Shown: one piece after another, positions 1 to 11,467 of the stretch | Layout: the number at the start of each line of letters is the position of its first letter | Position numbering within the stretch: position 1 is the first letter of the stretch | NCBI RefSeq assembly: GCF_021559775.1 | Contig: NZ_CP056047.1 | Span: 372,001 to 436,000, forward strand | DNA length: 64,000 bases | Source of the DNA: Gillisella vitis | GTDB lineage: Bacteria; Pseudomonadota; Alphaproteobacteria; Rhizobiales; Rhizobiaceae | Direction: 5' to 3' | Notes under the pieces: generated by a model | What the model was told of the DNA's origin: nothing | The model's database searches: none | Seen by the model: only the letters and a program-made list of their open reading frames with translations | Program-made: the position numbers and the translations under genes

Positions 1-1
1 C

Positions 2-616
2 CAAGGTGCACGTCACGACATCATAGACGCTGTGCTCGCCGCCCCCTCATCCGGCCCTGCGGGCCACCTTCTCCCCGCTGGGGAGAAGAGGGAGCTTGGC
101 GATGTGGTGTCGGCCTCCTCTCCCCAGCGGGGAGAGGGCAACGCGGCTGTTCGGCAGGGCGAGACAGCGCAGGGTGAGGGGGCTTTCTCTGCCGCCGACG
201 ACCTGTTGATGGTCGCCCGCCGCGCAGAGGCACTCACCGCCTTCATCACCTCCGAAGACGGCAAGAACCTGTTGGCCGGTACCAAGCGCGCCACGCAGCT
301 GTTGGCGGCGGAGGAGAAGAAGGGGACGGTGGTGGCCGATGGCGTGTCCGAGGCGCTGCTGACACTCGACGCCGAAAAGGCGCTTTACGCCGCCATCGTG
401 CAAGCCACCCAATCCGCAGCCGAGGCCGTCGCAAAAGAGGATTTCCGCTCCGCCATGCAGGCGCTTTCCACCCTGCGCGCCCCGGTCGATACATTCTTCG
501 AGGATGTGTTGGTCAATGACGAGGACGCCGCCATCCGCGCCAATCGCCTGGCGCTGTTGAAGGCCATCCGCGAGGCAACCGGCACGGTGGCGGATTTCTC
601 CAAAATTGCCGGGTAA
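2..616 (+). CDS. glyS: Glycyl-tRNA synthetase beta subunit, C-terminal part (partial, 5' end outside window)
   Basis: The reading frame is open from the window edge and encodes the last 204 residues of the tetrameric-type glycyl-tRNA synthetase beta chain, which helps charge tRNA-Gly. The C-terminal half ([17 protein letters not shown]..., then [14 protein letters not shown] and NRLALLKAI) is typical of the DALR-like anticodon-binding end of GlyS. The frame begins [10 protein letters not shown], runs through a stretch rich in Gly, Ala and Arg (about codons 14-60 of the visible part) encoded by a palindromic repeat, and returns to normal GlyS sequence at [13 protein letters not shown]. The repeat causes no frameshift or stop. 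A DUF523 gene follows 17 nt downstream. The assignment is firm; the effect of the insert on function is unknown. Confidence 0.9.
   Translation, partial: QGARHDIIDAVLAAPSSGPAGHLLPAGEKRELGDVVSASSPQRGEGNAAVRQGETAQGEGAFSAADDLLMVARRAEALTAFITSEDGKNLLAGTKRATQLLAAEEKKGTVVADGVSEALLTLDAEKALYAAIVQATQSAAEAVAKEDFRSAMQALSTLRAPVDTFFEDVLVNDEDAAIRANRLALLKAIREATGTVADFSKIAG
41..183. repeat. Palindromic intergenic-type repeat lying inside glyS
   Basis: About 143 bp bounded by GCCCCCTCA on the left and its complement TGAGGGGGC on the right. Each half has a GC-rich hairpin: TTCTCCCCGCTGGGGAGAA near 70-88 and CTCTCCCCAGCGGGGAGAG near 119-137. Repeats of this look are normally intergenic in rhizobia (family knowledge). 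Here the element is read through in the glyS frame and adds roughly 47 codons. Confidence 0.8.
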
Positions 617-633
617 GGAAAGCAGGCGCAGAC

Positions 634-1125
634 ATGGATAAAATCCTGATCAGCGCCTGCCTGATGGGTCGCCCGGTGCGCTATGATGGCAAGGGCAAGC
701 CGTTGCATCATTCTGCTATTGCCCGCTGGCAAGACGAGGGGCGGCTGGTGGCGTTTTGCCCGGAACAGGCCGGTGGCTTGCCGACGCCGCGTCCGCCAGC
801 GGAAATCGAGCAGGGCGGCACTGGTGAGGATGTGCTGCATGGCCGCGCCCGGGTGCTGGAAGTGACCGGCGGCGACGTCACCGCAGAGTTTATCGCCGGG
901 GGCAGCAAGGCGGTGGATGTGGCCTTGGAACAGGGCTGTCGTTACGCGCTGCTGATCGATGGCAGCCCGTCCTGCGGCTCCGGCTTTATCTATGACGGCT
1001 CGTTTTCGGGAAAACGCCATCCGGGCTTCGGCGTGACTGCGGCCCTGTTGAAACAGGCGGGTGTTGCAGTGTTTTCAGACAGGGATATCGAGGCGCTGGA
1101 GGCAGGGATTTCAAGCGGCTCTTAA
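634..1125 (+). CDS. DUF523 family protein (YbbK-like)
   Basis: A 163-residue protein that matches the DUF523 family over its whole length. It opens with the family's ISACLMG(R)PVRYDGK signature, has FCPEQAGGLPTPRPPAEI in the middle, and the characteristic DGSPSCGSGFIYDG block near residue 110, including paired small residues and a cysteine. The biochemical role of DUF523 proteins is not established; some are fused to DUF1722 in other bacteria, but this one stands alone. It starts 17 nt after the glyS stop and may be co-transcribed with it. The start ATG is preceded by GGAAAGCAGG. Confident for family, no functional claim. Confidence 0.85.
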   Translation: MDKILISACLMGRPVRYDGKGKPLHHSAIARWQDEGRLVAFCPEQAGGLPTPRPPAEIEQGGTGEDVLHGRARVLEVTGGDVTAEFIAGGSKAVDVALEQGCRYALLIDGSPSCGSGFIYDGSFSGKRHPGFGVTAALLKQAGVAVFSDRDIEALEAGISSGS

Positions 1126-1187
1126 CAGAAAGGCCGCCGGATCGCTCTGGCGGTCAGACTGCTGACAAAGTCCGCGTTTATCCTCGA

Positions 1188-1294
1188 CGTCATGCTCGGC
1201 CTTGTGCCGAGCATCTAAGCAGGTTAATTTAATCCAACAACGTCAATGAGTTATTTAGCGATAGTAGACCCTCGGGACAGGCCCGAGGGTGACG
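1188..1294. repeat. Pair of inverted REP-like hairpins (BIME-like)
   Basis: Two hairpins lie between the convergent ends of the DUF523 gene and MCP1. The first is ATGCTCGG (1192-1199) pairing with CCGAGCAT (1207-1214). The second is CCCTCGGG (1269-1276) pairing with CCCGAGGG (1282-1289). Read on opposite strands the two units share a TAGA..CTCGG..ACA.G.CCGAG..TGACG frame, so they are inverted copies of one unit. They may also serve as a transcription barrier between the converging genes. Confidence 0.7.
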
Positions 1295-1371
1295 AAATGC
1301 CGAGATCGGGATTTGCCAATAAACTGGCCGCCGGATTGCTCCGACGGCTTTTGTCTCGGGAGTGATCTGTT

Positions 1372-3252
<1,881 letters not shown>

Positions 3253-3413
3253 CTAAAAAAAGCCTAAAGACAGTCCCTTGGCAGTTTTTTGGTTGTATTT
3301 TATCAATGGCTGACGAGTGGGTTGTGGGTCTTCGTTATGTCGCAAATGGCAAACGCAACGTCACAGTCTCAGATTGTCGCCTCATCAACACCAAGGGGCC
3401 GGTAGCGGAGGGA

Positions 3414-3833
3414 TTATTTCAGGCGTAGTTGCATTCTATCTGCATCGAGAGGGTGATGATCATCGCCGACGGCAGCGGTGGTCGTTGCCGTATCGAGCCC
3501 GTCTCCGGCCAGCCCCACCAATTGATTGTCATGGTCCAGCCAGCCATCCGCCTTCTGGACGTAAGTGACGGGCGAGCCGCCCAGCCAGGCCTCGGTGCGT
3601 ACCAGCTGTTTATGGCCGTTGCTATCGCGAAGCTCGATCCGCTGGGTGCCTTCCGCTAGGATTTCCTGGGCCTGTTCCGGCGCTTTTATCGGGACGCTGG
3701 GCGGGCAGGTTGTGCAGGCCATAGCCGAAATGCTGGGTGTCGCCACGTCGCCACCACGGATTATTTCGATGGACGAGGCCTGCGCCGTCTGTGACAGCAA
3801 CAGGGTGGCAAGAGTGGCGATCACGGCACGCAT
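3414..3833 (-). CDS. Exported HPE1-like (plant virulence effector-like domain) protein
   Basis: A 139-residue protein with a Sec-type signal peptide (MRAVIATLATLLLSQTAQAS; cleavage expected near residue 20). The mature part has a CTTCPP motif near residue 40, then RIELRDSNGHKQLVRTEAWLGGSPV, which I recognise from rhizobial proteins annotated as plant virulence effector HPE1-like. That name is inherited from a domain model; a role in plant interaction is not shown here. The chosen start has GAGGAG 7 nt upstream; an in-frame ATG seven codons earlier lacks this. It lies downstream of purD on the same strand, about 75 nt past purD's stop side, with its own ribosome-binding site. Confidence 0.7.
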   Translation of the reverse strand: MRAVIATLATLLLSQTAQASSIEIIRGGDVATPSISAMACTTCPPSVPIKAPEQAQEILAEGTQRIELRDSNGHKQLVRTEAWLGGSPVTYVQKADGWLDHDNQLVGLAGDGLDTATTTAAVGDDHHPLDADRMQLRLK

Positions 3834-3929
3834 TGACTGGCTCCTCAAATTCATAGGGAGAGATTAGCCAAAGGATGTTGTCGCGCCGTAATCTGGAATG
3901 TTCAAATTTTATCGATTGCTCGTTTTGGA

Positions 3930-5210
3930 TCAGGATTCCGACGGCTTTTCGCGGGCAATCGCCTGCCAGCCGATATCGCTGCGGCTGAAACCATTGTCCC
4001 ATTCCACCTGATGGGCCAGCGCATAGGCCTTGGCCTGGGCTTCAGCCACCGTCTTGCCGCGGGCCGTGGCGTTCAGAACCCGTCCGCCAGTGGCAATCAA
4101 TTGGCCATCCTTCACGGCGGTGCCGGCATGGAACACCTTTGCCTCGTCGCTGGCGGCAGGGATGGCGGCGATGGGGGTGTTCTTGGTGAAACTGCCCGGA
4201 TAGCCTTTCGAGGCCAGAACCACAGTCAGCGCCGGATCGTCGTGCCACTCGGCGGAAACCTGATCCAGCGTGCCTGACGCGCAGGCATGCAGCAGCGGCA
4301 GGAGATCGCTTTTCAGCCGCATCATCAGCACCTGGCATTCCGGGTCGCCAAAGCGGACATTGTATTCGATCAATTCGGGGCCTTTTTCGGTTATCATCAG
4401 CCCTGCGAAAAACACGCCAGAAAACGGCATGCCCAGTTCCGCCATGCCGCGCATGGTCGGTTCGATGATCTCGCGCAAGGTGCGCTCCACCATGTCAGGC
4501 GTCATCACAGGGGCAGGGGAATAGGCACCCATGCCGCCGGTATTGGGGCCGGTATCGCCATCGCCGACCCGCTTATGGTCCTGGGCGGTGGCCAGCGGCA
4601 ACAGCGTCTTGCCATCGCAAAGGCAGAAGAAGCTGGCTTCCTCGCCATCCAGAAACGCTTCTACCACCACCTCGGCGCCTGCGGCCCCAAACGCGCCTTC
4701 GAAACAATCATCAATGGCCGACAGCGCCTCGTCCAGCGTCATCGCCACGGTCACGCCCTTGCCAGCCGCCAAACCATCGGCCTTGATGACGATCGGCGCG
4801 CCCTGCTGGCGCACATAGACCTTGGCTTTCGGGGCATTGTTGAAGCGCTGGTAAGCGCCGGTCGGAATGTTGAAGCGGGCGCAGACATCCTTGGTAAAGC
4901 CCTTGGAGCCTTCCAGTTGCGCGGCTGCCGCCGAAGGGCCGAAAACGGTGAGGCCCGCGGCGCGCAGCGCATCGGCAAGCCCGGCCACCAGGGGTGCTTC
5001 CGGTCCGACCACGACGAAATCCACCGCCTTGTCCTTGCAGAAGGCGATGACAGCGCTGTGGTCGTCGATATTGACGTTGACCAGTTCGGCATGTTCGGCA
5101 ATGCCGGGATTGCCGGGCGCGGCGTAGAACGCACCGATCAGCGGCGATTGGGCAAGCTTCCAAGCCAGCGCATGTTCACGTCCACCCGAACCGATCAGCA
5201 GAATATTCAT
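3930..5210 (-). CDS. purD: Phosphoribosylamine-glycine ligase
   Basis: PurD (GAR synthetase, 426 residues, normal length) joins phosphoribosylamine and glycine with ATP in the second step of de novo purine synthesis. The N-terminus [19 protein letters not shown], the [14 protein letters not shown] block near residue 70, the ATP-grasp region ([15 protein letters not shown] near 145) and [15 protein letters not shown] near 245 are all intact. The start at 5210 gives the canonical N-terminus; upstream in-frame codons would add 44 unrelated residues. The acyltransferase gene lies 53 nt upstream on the same strand. Very secure assignment. Confidence 0.97.
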   Translation of the reverse strand: MNILLIGSGGREHALAWKLAQSPLIGAFYAAPGNPGIAEHAELVNVNIDDHSAVIAFCKDKAVDFVVVGPEAPLVAGLADALRAAGLTVFGPSAAAAQLEGSKGFTKDVCARFNIPTGAYQRFNNAPKAKVYVRQQGAPIVIKADGLAAGKGVTVAMTLDEALSAIDDCFEGAFGAAGAEVVVEAFLDGEEASFFCLCDGKTLLPLATAQDHKRVGDGDTGPNTGGMGAYSPAPVMTPDMVERTLREIIEPTMRGMAELGMPFSGVFFAGLMITEKGPELIEYNVRFGDPECQVLMMRLKSDLLPLLHACASGTLDQVSAEWHDDPALTVVLASKGYPGSFTKNTPIAAIPAASDEAKVFHAGTAVKDGQLIATGGRVLNATARGKTVAEAQAKAYALAHQVEWDNGFSRSDIGWQAIAREKPSES

Positions 5211-5263
5211 GGCACAGCCCTCTGGAAAACCTGCCCGGCGGTTAAGGCGGGCAGCCGAAAAGG

Positions 5264-6331
5264 TCAAGAGGAAAGGTGCGTGGCAGCGGGAATGTCCGGT
5301 TTGCCCGTTGCGGAGGACAAGGCTGGAAAACGTGCCTTCCACAGGCCGAGAAAGACACGGCGGGAAGGTTTTTCAATCACGCTATAGCTGAGTGTTGCCG
5401 CTGCAAGGCTGGCAAAAATCATCACAAGGGCGGCAAGCCAGCCGGGAAGGGCGGTGTCAAATGCATGCCGTAGCGCCGTGAGTGTCAGGAAACTGACCGG
5501 CATGTGAAAAAGATAGAGCGAAAAGCTGATCCGCCCCGCAAAGCGCAGCGGAGCCGAGGCCAGCACCGCTTTGGAGATCGGGGCTTCACAGGCGGCCAGA
5601 TAGACGATGATTGTGGCAATCAGCGCCGTTGACGTGCCCCAGAAGGCATTGGCGGCGGCATAAAAGCTTTGGCCGAGAAAGAACAGGGCGATCAGCCCAA
5701 GGACCACGAGACCGGACAGCGCCGTTGCGGGCCGACAATAGCCAGCGGAAAACACCCGGCCTGCCAGAGCGCCGAACAGGAAATAGGGAATTTTCGACAG
5801 CAGCACGATGCCGGGGCCGGGAAAGCCGAGATACATGGCGACGGCAAACCCACCAGCGATGGCCGCGCAAAGGCCGGGGCGCTTGGCCGGATTTTCGAAA
5901 CACAGCCAGAGCAGCAGGAAAAACAGATAGAACTGGATTTCCGGTGGCACCGACCAGAACACGCCGCTGGAGCCGATCATGGCGATATGGCGGAAGATCT
6001 CCACCAGACCTGTAACCGGCTGGATATAGTGCAGCGCCGGAATGGCCGACAGCAGGATGACCAGCAGCACAGCGACCAGATAGACCGGATAGATCCGCAC
6101 GAAGCGATGCACGAGATAATCGGCCACACTGGCGCGGGTGAAGGGCTTTGTGCCGTAGAGATGGGCCATCAGGAAGCCACTGAGCGAGAAGAACAGCGCC
6201 ACTGAGGGGTCGCCGACCATTAGGGCCGGAAGGCTGACGTCAAGCAGCAAGGGCATATGCGAGAGCACCACGGCAAAGGCCGCAAGGCCGCGCAACCCGT
6301 CAAGACTCTGGATATATTGGCTTTTATTCAT
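5264..6331 (-). CDS. Acyltransferase 3 family membrane protein (OafA/NodX type)
   Basis: A 355-residue multi-pass protein beginning with the family signature [19 protein letters not shown], whose histidine is the conserved catalytic residue in acyltransferase-3 proteins. It has about ten hydrophobic segments, [13 protein letters not shown] near residue 60 and the [10 protein letters not shown] motif near 90. Members acylate exported glycans, lipids or Nod factors; the substrate here is not evident from context. The start at 6331 is chosen because the family signature begins a few residues later. It sits upstream of purD, which is a neighbour of convenience rather than of pathway. Confidence 0.85.
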   Translation of the reverse strand: MNKSQYIQSLDGLRGLAAFAVVLSHMPLLLDVSLPALMVGDPSVALFFSLSGFLMAHLYGTKPFTRASVADYLVHRFVRIYPVYLVAVLLVILLSAIPALHYIQPVTGLVEIFRHIAMIGSSGVFWSVPPEIQFYLFFLLLWLCFENPAKRPGLCAAIAGGFAVAMYLGFPGPGIVLLSKIPYFLFGALAGRVFSAGYCRPATALSGLVVLGLIALFFLGQSFYAAANAFWGTSTALIATIIVYLAACEAPISKAVLASAPLRFAGRISFSLYLFHMPVSFLTLTALRHAFDTALPGWLAALVMIFASLAAATLSYSVIEKPSRRVFLGLWKARFPALSSATGKPDIPAATHLSS

Positions 6332-6563
6332 CGCTGACCTGTTCCTGGCAGGGTGTGCCTGCTCCATTTCGAACTATAGGGGCAGCGGAGAAAAAGTGAA
6401 TGGTCATAAATGGTTAACCTTATTCGGTGTGTGTTTTCCTGACGGAATGGTTAACCCACAGGTTGATCTTCTGGCGGCTTTCCTGTGGAGTCGCGCTGCT
6501 TGGCTGTTGTGTTGCCCGATTGGCTGGCTACAGTGCGCGCCGCACGATCAAGAAGGAAGTTTC

Positions 6564-8876
6564 ATGGCCGACGATATCAAATCCATTGCCGCACTGATTG
6601 CGAGCGAGATCAATGCCCGAGCCGATCAGGTGATCTCTGCGGTGGATTTGCTGGATGGCGGTGCTACGGTTCCGTTCATCGCCCGCTACCGCAAGGAAGT
6701 CACCGGTGGGCTGGATGATACGCAATTGCGCAATCTGGCCGAGCGTTTGACCTATCTGCGGGAGCTTGGTGCGCGCCGCAAGGCGATTGTCGACAGCATC
6801 ACCTCGCAAGACAAGATGACCGATGAACTGGCCATCAAGATTGCCCGCACCACCACCAAGGCCGAGCTGGAAGACATCTATCTGCCCTATAAGCCCAAGC
6901 GCCGCACCCGCGCCGAAATCGCCCGCGAAAAAGGCCTGGAGCCTCTGGCCAATGCGATTTGGGAGGATCGTACCAGCGATCCGGCCAAGCTGGCAGAGGC
7001 CTATGTGAAGGGCGAAGTGGCGGACGTCAAAGCGGCACTGGAAGGCGCGCGCGATATCGTGGCTGAAGCCATGGCGGAAAATGCCGACCTGTTGAAGAGC
7101 CTGCGCAATTATTTGAAAGACAAGGCCATTCTCTATGCCAAGGTGGTCGATGGCAAACAGGCGTCTGGCGAGAAATTCGCCGATTATTTCGACCATTTCG
7201 AGCGATGGGCGACGGTGCCGGGCCACCGGGCCTTGGCCATGCTGCGTGGCTGGAACGAAGAAATTCTGACGCTGGCCATCGAGGCGGATAAGGACGACAC
7301 TTCACTGATCAAGCCCACCCATCGGATGATTGCGTCAGCTTATCAGATCGGCCAAAAAGGCCCCGCCGATCAATGGCTGATGGAGGTGGCTGGCTGGACC
7401 TGGCGCGTAAAACTGTCCATGTCGCTGTCGCTGGATTTGATGCGTGATCTGCGGGAGCGGGCCGAGGAAGAGGCCATTCACGTTTTTGCCCGCAATCTCA
7501 AGGATTTGCTGCTGGCAGCCCCTGCTGGTTCGCGGCCCACCATGGGGCTTGATCCGGGCATCCGCACCGGCGTGAAAGTCGCTGTGGTCGATGGCACTGG
7601 CAAGGTGCTGGAGACGACGACCGTCTATCCTTTCCCACCCAAGAATGACATTCGCGGCACGCAGGCCGAACTGGCGGGCTTGATCCGCAAGCATGGCGTT
7701 GATCTGATTTCCATCGGCAATGGCACCGGCAGCCGCGAGACGGAAAAGCTGGTGGCCGATATGCTGACGCAATTGCCCGCGACTGGCAAAAAGCCCACCA
7801 AGGTCATCGTCTCGGAAGCCGGGGCGTCGGTCTATTCGGCGTCGGAACTGGCCGCCAAGGAATTCCCCAATCTCGATGTCTCCTTGCGCGGGGCCGTGTC
7901 CATTGCCCGTCGTCTGCAAGATCCATTGGCGGAACTGGTGAAAATCGATCCGAAATCCATCGGCGTTGGCCAGTATCAGCATGATGTCGATCAGGGCCGT
8001 CTAGGCCGTTCGCTGGATGCCGTGGTTGAAGATGCGGTTAATGCGGTGGGTGTCGATCTCAACACCGCATCGGCTCCGCTGCTGGCGCGGGTTTCGGGTC
8101 TCGGCGGCTCAATAGCCGAAGCAATCGTTGCGCATCGTGACCAGACCGGTCCGTTTTCCAGCCGCAAGGAATTGCTGAAAGTGGCCCGGCTGGGTGCGCG
8201 CACGTTTGAGCAATGCGCCGGATTCCTGCGCATTTCCGATGGCAAGGAGCCGCTGGATGCTTCGTCTGTTCACCCGGAAGCTTATGGGGTTGCCAAGAAA
8301 ATCGTTGCTGCCTGCGGGCGGGATCTGCGCACGCTAATGGGTGACAGCAGTCTGTTGAAAGGGCTGGACCCGCGCCAGTTCGTTGATGAGCAATTCGGTC
8401 TGCCCACGGTGAAGGACATTCTGGCCGAGCTGGAAAAGCCGGGCCGTGACCCACGCCCGAGCTTCAAGACTGCCACCTTTGCCGATGGGGTGGAGGAAAT
8501 CACCGACCTGAAACCCGGCATGTTGCTGGAAGGAACTGTCACCAATGTCGCGGCCTTCGGGGCCTTTGTCGATATCGGCGTGCATCAGGATGGCTTGGTG
8601 CATGTGTCGCAACTGGCCGACAAGTTCGTCAAGGACCCGCATGAGGTGGTCAAGGCCGGTGATGTGGTCAAGGTCCGGGTGGTGGAAGTGGATGTGAAGC
8701 GCAAGCGGATTGCCCTGACCATGCGCAAGGATGGTGGCGAAGCCCCGCCGCCATCCGCCCGCGACAATCGCGGCCCGGCGGTTATGCGCAATGCCAACCC
8801 GAAACCGGCCCGTGATGAAAAGCCCGCGATGGGTGGCTTGGGTGCGGCACTGGCCGAGGCGATGCGTAAGAAATAA
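6564..8876 (+). CDS. tex: Transcription accessory protein Tex (S1 RNA-binding)
   Basis: A 770-residue Tex protein. The N-terminal helical region contains the hallmark [20 protein letters not shown] near residue 30, an YqgF/RNase H-like domain starts near 326 ([20 protein letters not shown]), the helix-hairpin-helix region near 490-560 holds [17 protein letters not shown], and an S1 domain spans about 648-718 ([21 protein letters not shown]). Tex binds nucleic acid and associates with transcription complexes. The start ATG has AGAAGGAAG 4-12 nt upstream and gives the standard MADDIK-type beginning; the longer frame upstream does not resemble Tex. A Rho-independent terminator follows. Confidence 0.95.
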   Translation: MADDIKSIAALIASEINARADQVISAVDLLDGGATVPFIARYRKEVTGGLDDTQLRNLAERLTYLRELGARRKAIVDSITSQDKMTDELAIKIARTTTKAELEDIYLPYKPKRRTRAEIAREKGLEPLANAIWEDRTSDPAKLAEAYVKGEVADVKAALEGARDIVAEAMAENADLLKSLRNYLKDKAILYAKVVDGKQASGEKFADYFDHFERWATVPGHRALAMLRGWNEEILTLAIEADKDDTSLIKPTHRMIASAYQIGQKGPADQWLMEVAGWTWRVKLSMSLSLDLMRDLRERAEEEAIHVFARNLKDLLLAAPAGSRPTMGLDPGIRTGVKVAVVDGTGKVLETTTVYPFPPKNDIRGTQAELAGLIRKHGVDLISIGNGTGSRETEKLVADMLTQLPATGKKPTKVIVSEAGASVYSASELAAKEFPNLDVSLRGAVSIARRLQDPLAELVKIDPKSIGVGQYQHDVDQGRLGRSLDAVVEDAVNAVGVDLNTASAPLLARVSGLGGSIAEAIVAHRDQTGPFSSRKELLKVARLGARTFEQCAGFLRISDGKEPLDASSVHPEAYGVAKKIVAACGRDLRTLMGDSSLLKGLDPRQFVDEQFGLPTVKDILAELEKPGRDPRPSFKTATFADGVEEITDLKPGMLLEGTVTNVAAFGAFVDIGVHQDGLVHVSQLADKFVKDPHEVVKAGDVVKVRVVEVDVKRKRIALTMRKDGGEAPPPSARDNRGPAVMRNANPKPARDEKPAMGGLGAALAEAMRKK

Positions 8877-8949
8877 CGCCTCACCAGCATTCGCCCGCAA
8901 ACCGATGTCCGTTTTTCGATCCGATGGACTGTAAACTATTGCGGGAACA

Positions 8950-8994
8950 CAAAACACGCGCACATCCTGAGGTGAACGCGTGTTTTGCTTTTCG
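8950..8994 (+). terminator. Rho-independent terminator after tex
   Basis: CAAAACACGCG at 8950-8960 pairs with CGCGTGTTTTG at 8977-8987 (11 bp, 16-nt loop), followed by CTTTTC. It lies 74 nt after the tex stop. Confidence 0.75.
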
Positions 8995-9110
8995 GAAAAG
9001 TTCCCTGGGTTTTTGAAGATTATGTGACAAAAGCATACTTGTCAGCGCCATTGGAGAGGATAGGGTTGCCGTTAGCGGACAGGCAATCTCTTTCCTTTCA
9101 GGAGGTGTCA

Positions 9111-10367
9111 ATGGCATCGTCTCTTCGTGGCATGTTGACGAGAATCATCCGAAAAGGCACGCTGGAGGTCATCGGGGCCGATGGCCAGACGCAGCGTTTC
9201 GGAGATGGTTCGGGATCGCCGATTGCGATCCATTTCTTCGATGACCAGGCGGAAGACGAGATCTATCGTGACGCACAGCTGAAGCTGGGCGAGATCTACA
9301 TGCAGGGCCGGATGGCCTTCGAAAAAGGCGATATTTACGATCTGTTGGCGCTGGTGAAAACCAATACGCTGGTCTCCGACCTGACCTTTCCGATGGTCTG
9401 GCGCGGCCTGCTGCGGGTGGTGGCGGCGAAAGCGCGGGGGGCTTTGCCGGTCAATCGCAACCGGCGCAATGTCGCCCACCATTACGATCTCAGCGCCAAG
9501 CTGTTCGACCTGTTTCTGGACGAAGACTGGCAATATTCCTGCGCCTATTTCAATCCGCCGGGCATTTCGCTGGAAGAGGCGCAACTGGCGAAGAAACGCC
9601 ACATCGCCGCAAAGCTGATGGCCGAGCCCGGCCAGCGGGTGTTGGAAATCGGCTCCGGTTGGGGCGGCATGGCGATCTATCTGGCGGAAACCTGCGGGGT
9701 CGATGTCAGCGGTATCACGCTTAGTGAAGAACAGTTGAAGGTGTCGCGCGAACGGGCGCGCAAGCGCGGTCTCGGTGACAGATTGCGTTTCGACTTGCAG
9801 GATTACCGCACACTGAAGTCTCAGCCTTTTGATCGGCTGGTGTCGGTTGGCATGTTCGAGCATGTCGGCCCAACCCATTACCGGCATTATTTCCGCAAGG
9901 TCCACGAGTTGATGCAGGATGATGGGGTGATGATCCTGCATTCGATCGGCCAGCCTTATCCGGCGCTCTACAACAATCCGTTTTTCGAGAAATATATCTT
10001 CCCCGGCGGCTATATTCCCTCGCTTGCCGAAGTCCTTCCGGCCATCGAAAAATCCGGCCTGCTGGTGGCCGATTGCGAAATTCTGCCGATGCATTACGCG
10101 CATACGCTGCGCCATTGGCGAAACCGGTTCATGGCACGCCGCGAAGAGGCGGCGCGGCTTTATGACGAACGCTTCGTGCGGATGTGGGAGTTTTACCTCG
10201 CAGGCTCCGAAATGGCCTTCACCCATGAGGATTTTTTCATTTTCCAACTGCAAATCACCAAGAAGCGGATGAGCGTACCCGACAATCGCGACTATATCGC
10301 CGCACGTGAAGAGGCGCTGAGGGCGGTGGAAGCGTTGCGTGCGCCCTTGGAAAAGGTGCTGTTCTGA
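9111..10367 (+). CDS. cfa: Cyclopropane-fatty-acyl-phospholipid synthase
   Basis: A 418-residue CFA synthase-family enzyme, which uses S-adenosylmethionine to convert unsaturated acyl chains of membrane phospholipids to cyclopropane chains. The sequence shows RNVAHHYDLSAKLFDLFLD near residue 120, the SAM-binding motif VLEIGSGWGGMAIYLA near 178, VGMFEHVGPTHY near 246, and FPGGYIPSL and MHYAHTLRHWR farther on, all typical of Cfa. The start at 9111 is supported by a strong AGGAGG 5-10 nt upstream. Rhizobia usually carry more than one cfa paralogue, so this may be one of several. The gene is preceded by the tex terminator, so it should have its own promoter in 8995-9110. Confidence 0.93.
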   Translation: MASSLRGMLTRIIRKGTLEVIGADGQTQRFGDGSGSPIAIHFFDDQAEDEIYRDAQLKLGEIYMQGRMAFEKGDIYDLLALVKTNTLVSDLTFPMVWRGLLRVVAAKARGALPVNRNRRNVAHHYDLSAKLFDLFLDEDWQYSCAYFNPPGISLEEAQLAKKRHIAAKLMAEPGQRVLEIGSGWGGMAIYLAETCGVDVSGITLSEEQLKVSRERARKRGLGDRLRFDLQDYRTLKSQPFDRLVSVGMFEHVGPTHYRHYFRKVHELMQDDGVMILHSIGQPYPALYNNPFFEKYIFPGGYIPSLAEVLPAIEKSGLLVADCEILPMHYAHTLRHWRNRFMARREEAARLYDERFVRMWEFYLAGSEMAFTHEDFFIFQLQITKKRMSVPDNRDYIAAREEALRAVEALRAPLEKVLF

Positions 10368-10439
10368 ACGAGCGGGTGTCTGTTGGCCAAGGCTTAAGGA
10401 CAGTTTTCTTGGTCGCGAATTTGGGCTATCACGTCAGAC

Positions 10440-11393
10440 ATGAGCACCGCCAGCGACACCACCGCCCGCGTCCAGGACGCGCTTTCTGATAATTGGGTCT
10501 ACCGCCTGCTGCCACGGGCGGTCTGGCCCTATGCGCAGCTGGCCCGCTGGGACAGGCCAATCGGCTGGGAATTGCTGATGTGGCCATGCTTCTGGTCATC
10601 GGCGCTGGCAGCTAATTTTCTTGCCTCCAACGGCGCGCTGCCGGTCTGGACCTTCATCGCCCACCTCCTGCTGTTCTTTGTTGGCGCCGTTGCCATGCGC
10701 GGTGCTGGCTGCACCTATAATGATCTGGTCGATGAGAAGATCGATATGGAGGTGGCCCGCACCCGTTCGCGTCCCTTGCCCTCCGGGCGGGTGACGCGGG
10801 GCCAAGCCAAGCTGTTCATCGTCGCGCAGTTGGTGGTGGGCGCTGCCGTGCTGTTCTGCTTCAACGGCTTTTCCATCCTGCTTGGGCTGGCGTCGCTGGC
10901 CATCGTGGTGATCTATCCCTTCGCCAAGCGGTTTACCGATTGGCCGCAGTTTTTCCTTGGTCTGGCTTTTTCCTGGGGTGGGTTGATGGGCTGGGCGGGC
11001 CTGACAGGGTCGCTGTCTTTGGCGGCCGTGCTGCTCTATGTCGCCGCCGTGGTCTGGACCATTGGCTATGACACGATCTATGCCCATCAGGACAAGGAGG
11101 ACGACGCCCTGATCGGTGTGCGCTCCACCGCAAGGCTGTTTGCCGAGGACACCAAGATCTGGCTCACCGGATTTTACGGCGCGATGGGCCTGTTGCTGGC
11201 CTTGTCCTTCGTGCTGGCCGGTGCCGGTTTCCCCGCCTATCTCGGACTGCTTGTGGCGCTGGTTCTGCTCGGCTACCAGATCAAGGTGCTGGATATCCAT
11301 AATCCGCTGCAATGCCATGCGCTGTTCAAGCTGAATGGCAAGGTCGGGCTGATCCTGTTCATCGGTCTGGTTGCTGCTATTCCCTTCGCCTGA
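10440..11393 (+). CDS. ubiA: 4-hydroxybenzoate polyprenyltransferase
   Basis: UbiA (317 residues, normal length) attaches the polyprenyl tail to 4-hydroxybenzoate in ubiquinone synthesis at the inner membrane. The first aspartate-rich motif NDLVDEKID is at about residues 94-102 and the second, DTIYAHQDKEDD, at about 210, with the usual eight to nine membrane segments around them. LARWDRPIGWELLMWPCFW near residue 35 is also characteristic. The gene stands alone on the plus strand between cfa and the dme operon. The assignment is secure. Confidence 0.95.
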   Translation: MSTASDTTARVQDALSDNWVYRLLPRAVWPYAQLARWDRPIGWELLMWPCFWSSALAANFLASNGALPVWTFIAHLLLFFVGAVAMRGAGCTYNDLVDEKIDMEVARTRSRPLPSGRVTRGQAKLFIVAQLVVGAAVLFCFNGFSILLGLASLAIVVIYPFAKRFTDWPQFFLGLAFSWGGLMGWAGLTGSLSLAAVLLYVAAVVWTIGYDTIYAHQDKEDDALIGVRSTARLFAEDTKIWLTGFYGAMGLLLALSFVLAGAGFPAYLGLLVALVLLGYQIKVLDIHNPLQCHALFKLNGKVGLILFIGLVAAIPFA

Positions 11394-11447
11394 TCACTCG
11401 GCCCGACGGCTGCGGAATATAAGAACCTTCTTGCATTCCATGTCAAA

Positions 11448-11464
11448 ATAGGGTACCCCCCTAT
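11448..11464. promoter_or_regulatory. Likely DmeR (RcnR/CsoR-type) operator
   Basis: ATAGGG (11448-11453), five bases, CCCTAT (11459-11464): a palindrome with a C/G tract at its centre directly in front of dmeR. A GC tract flanked by AT-rich inverted repeats is the known operator style of RcnR/CsoR-family repressors. Assignment is inferred from position and style. Confidence 0.6.
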
Positions 11465-11467
11465 GCT

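Noticed and set aside
41..183. glyS being a pseudogene because of the repeat
   Set aside because: The frame remains open and the sequence after the insert is normal; the gene is essential, so a tolerated insertion is the simpler reading.
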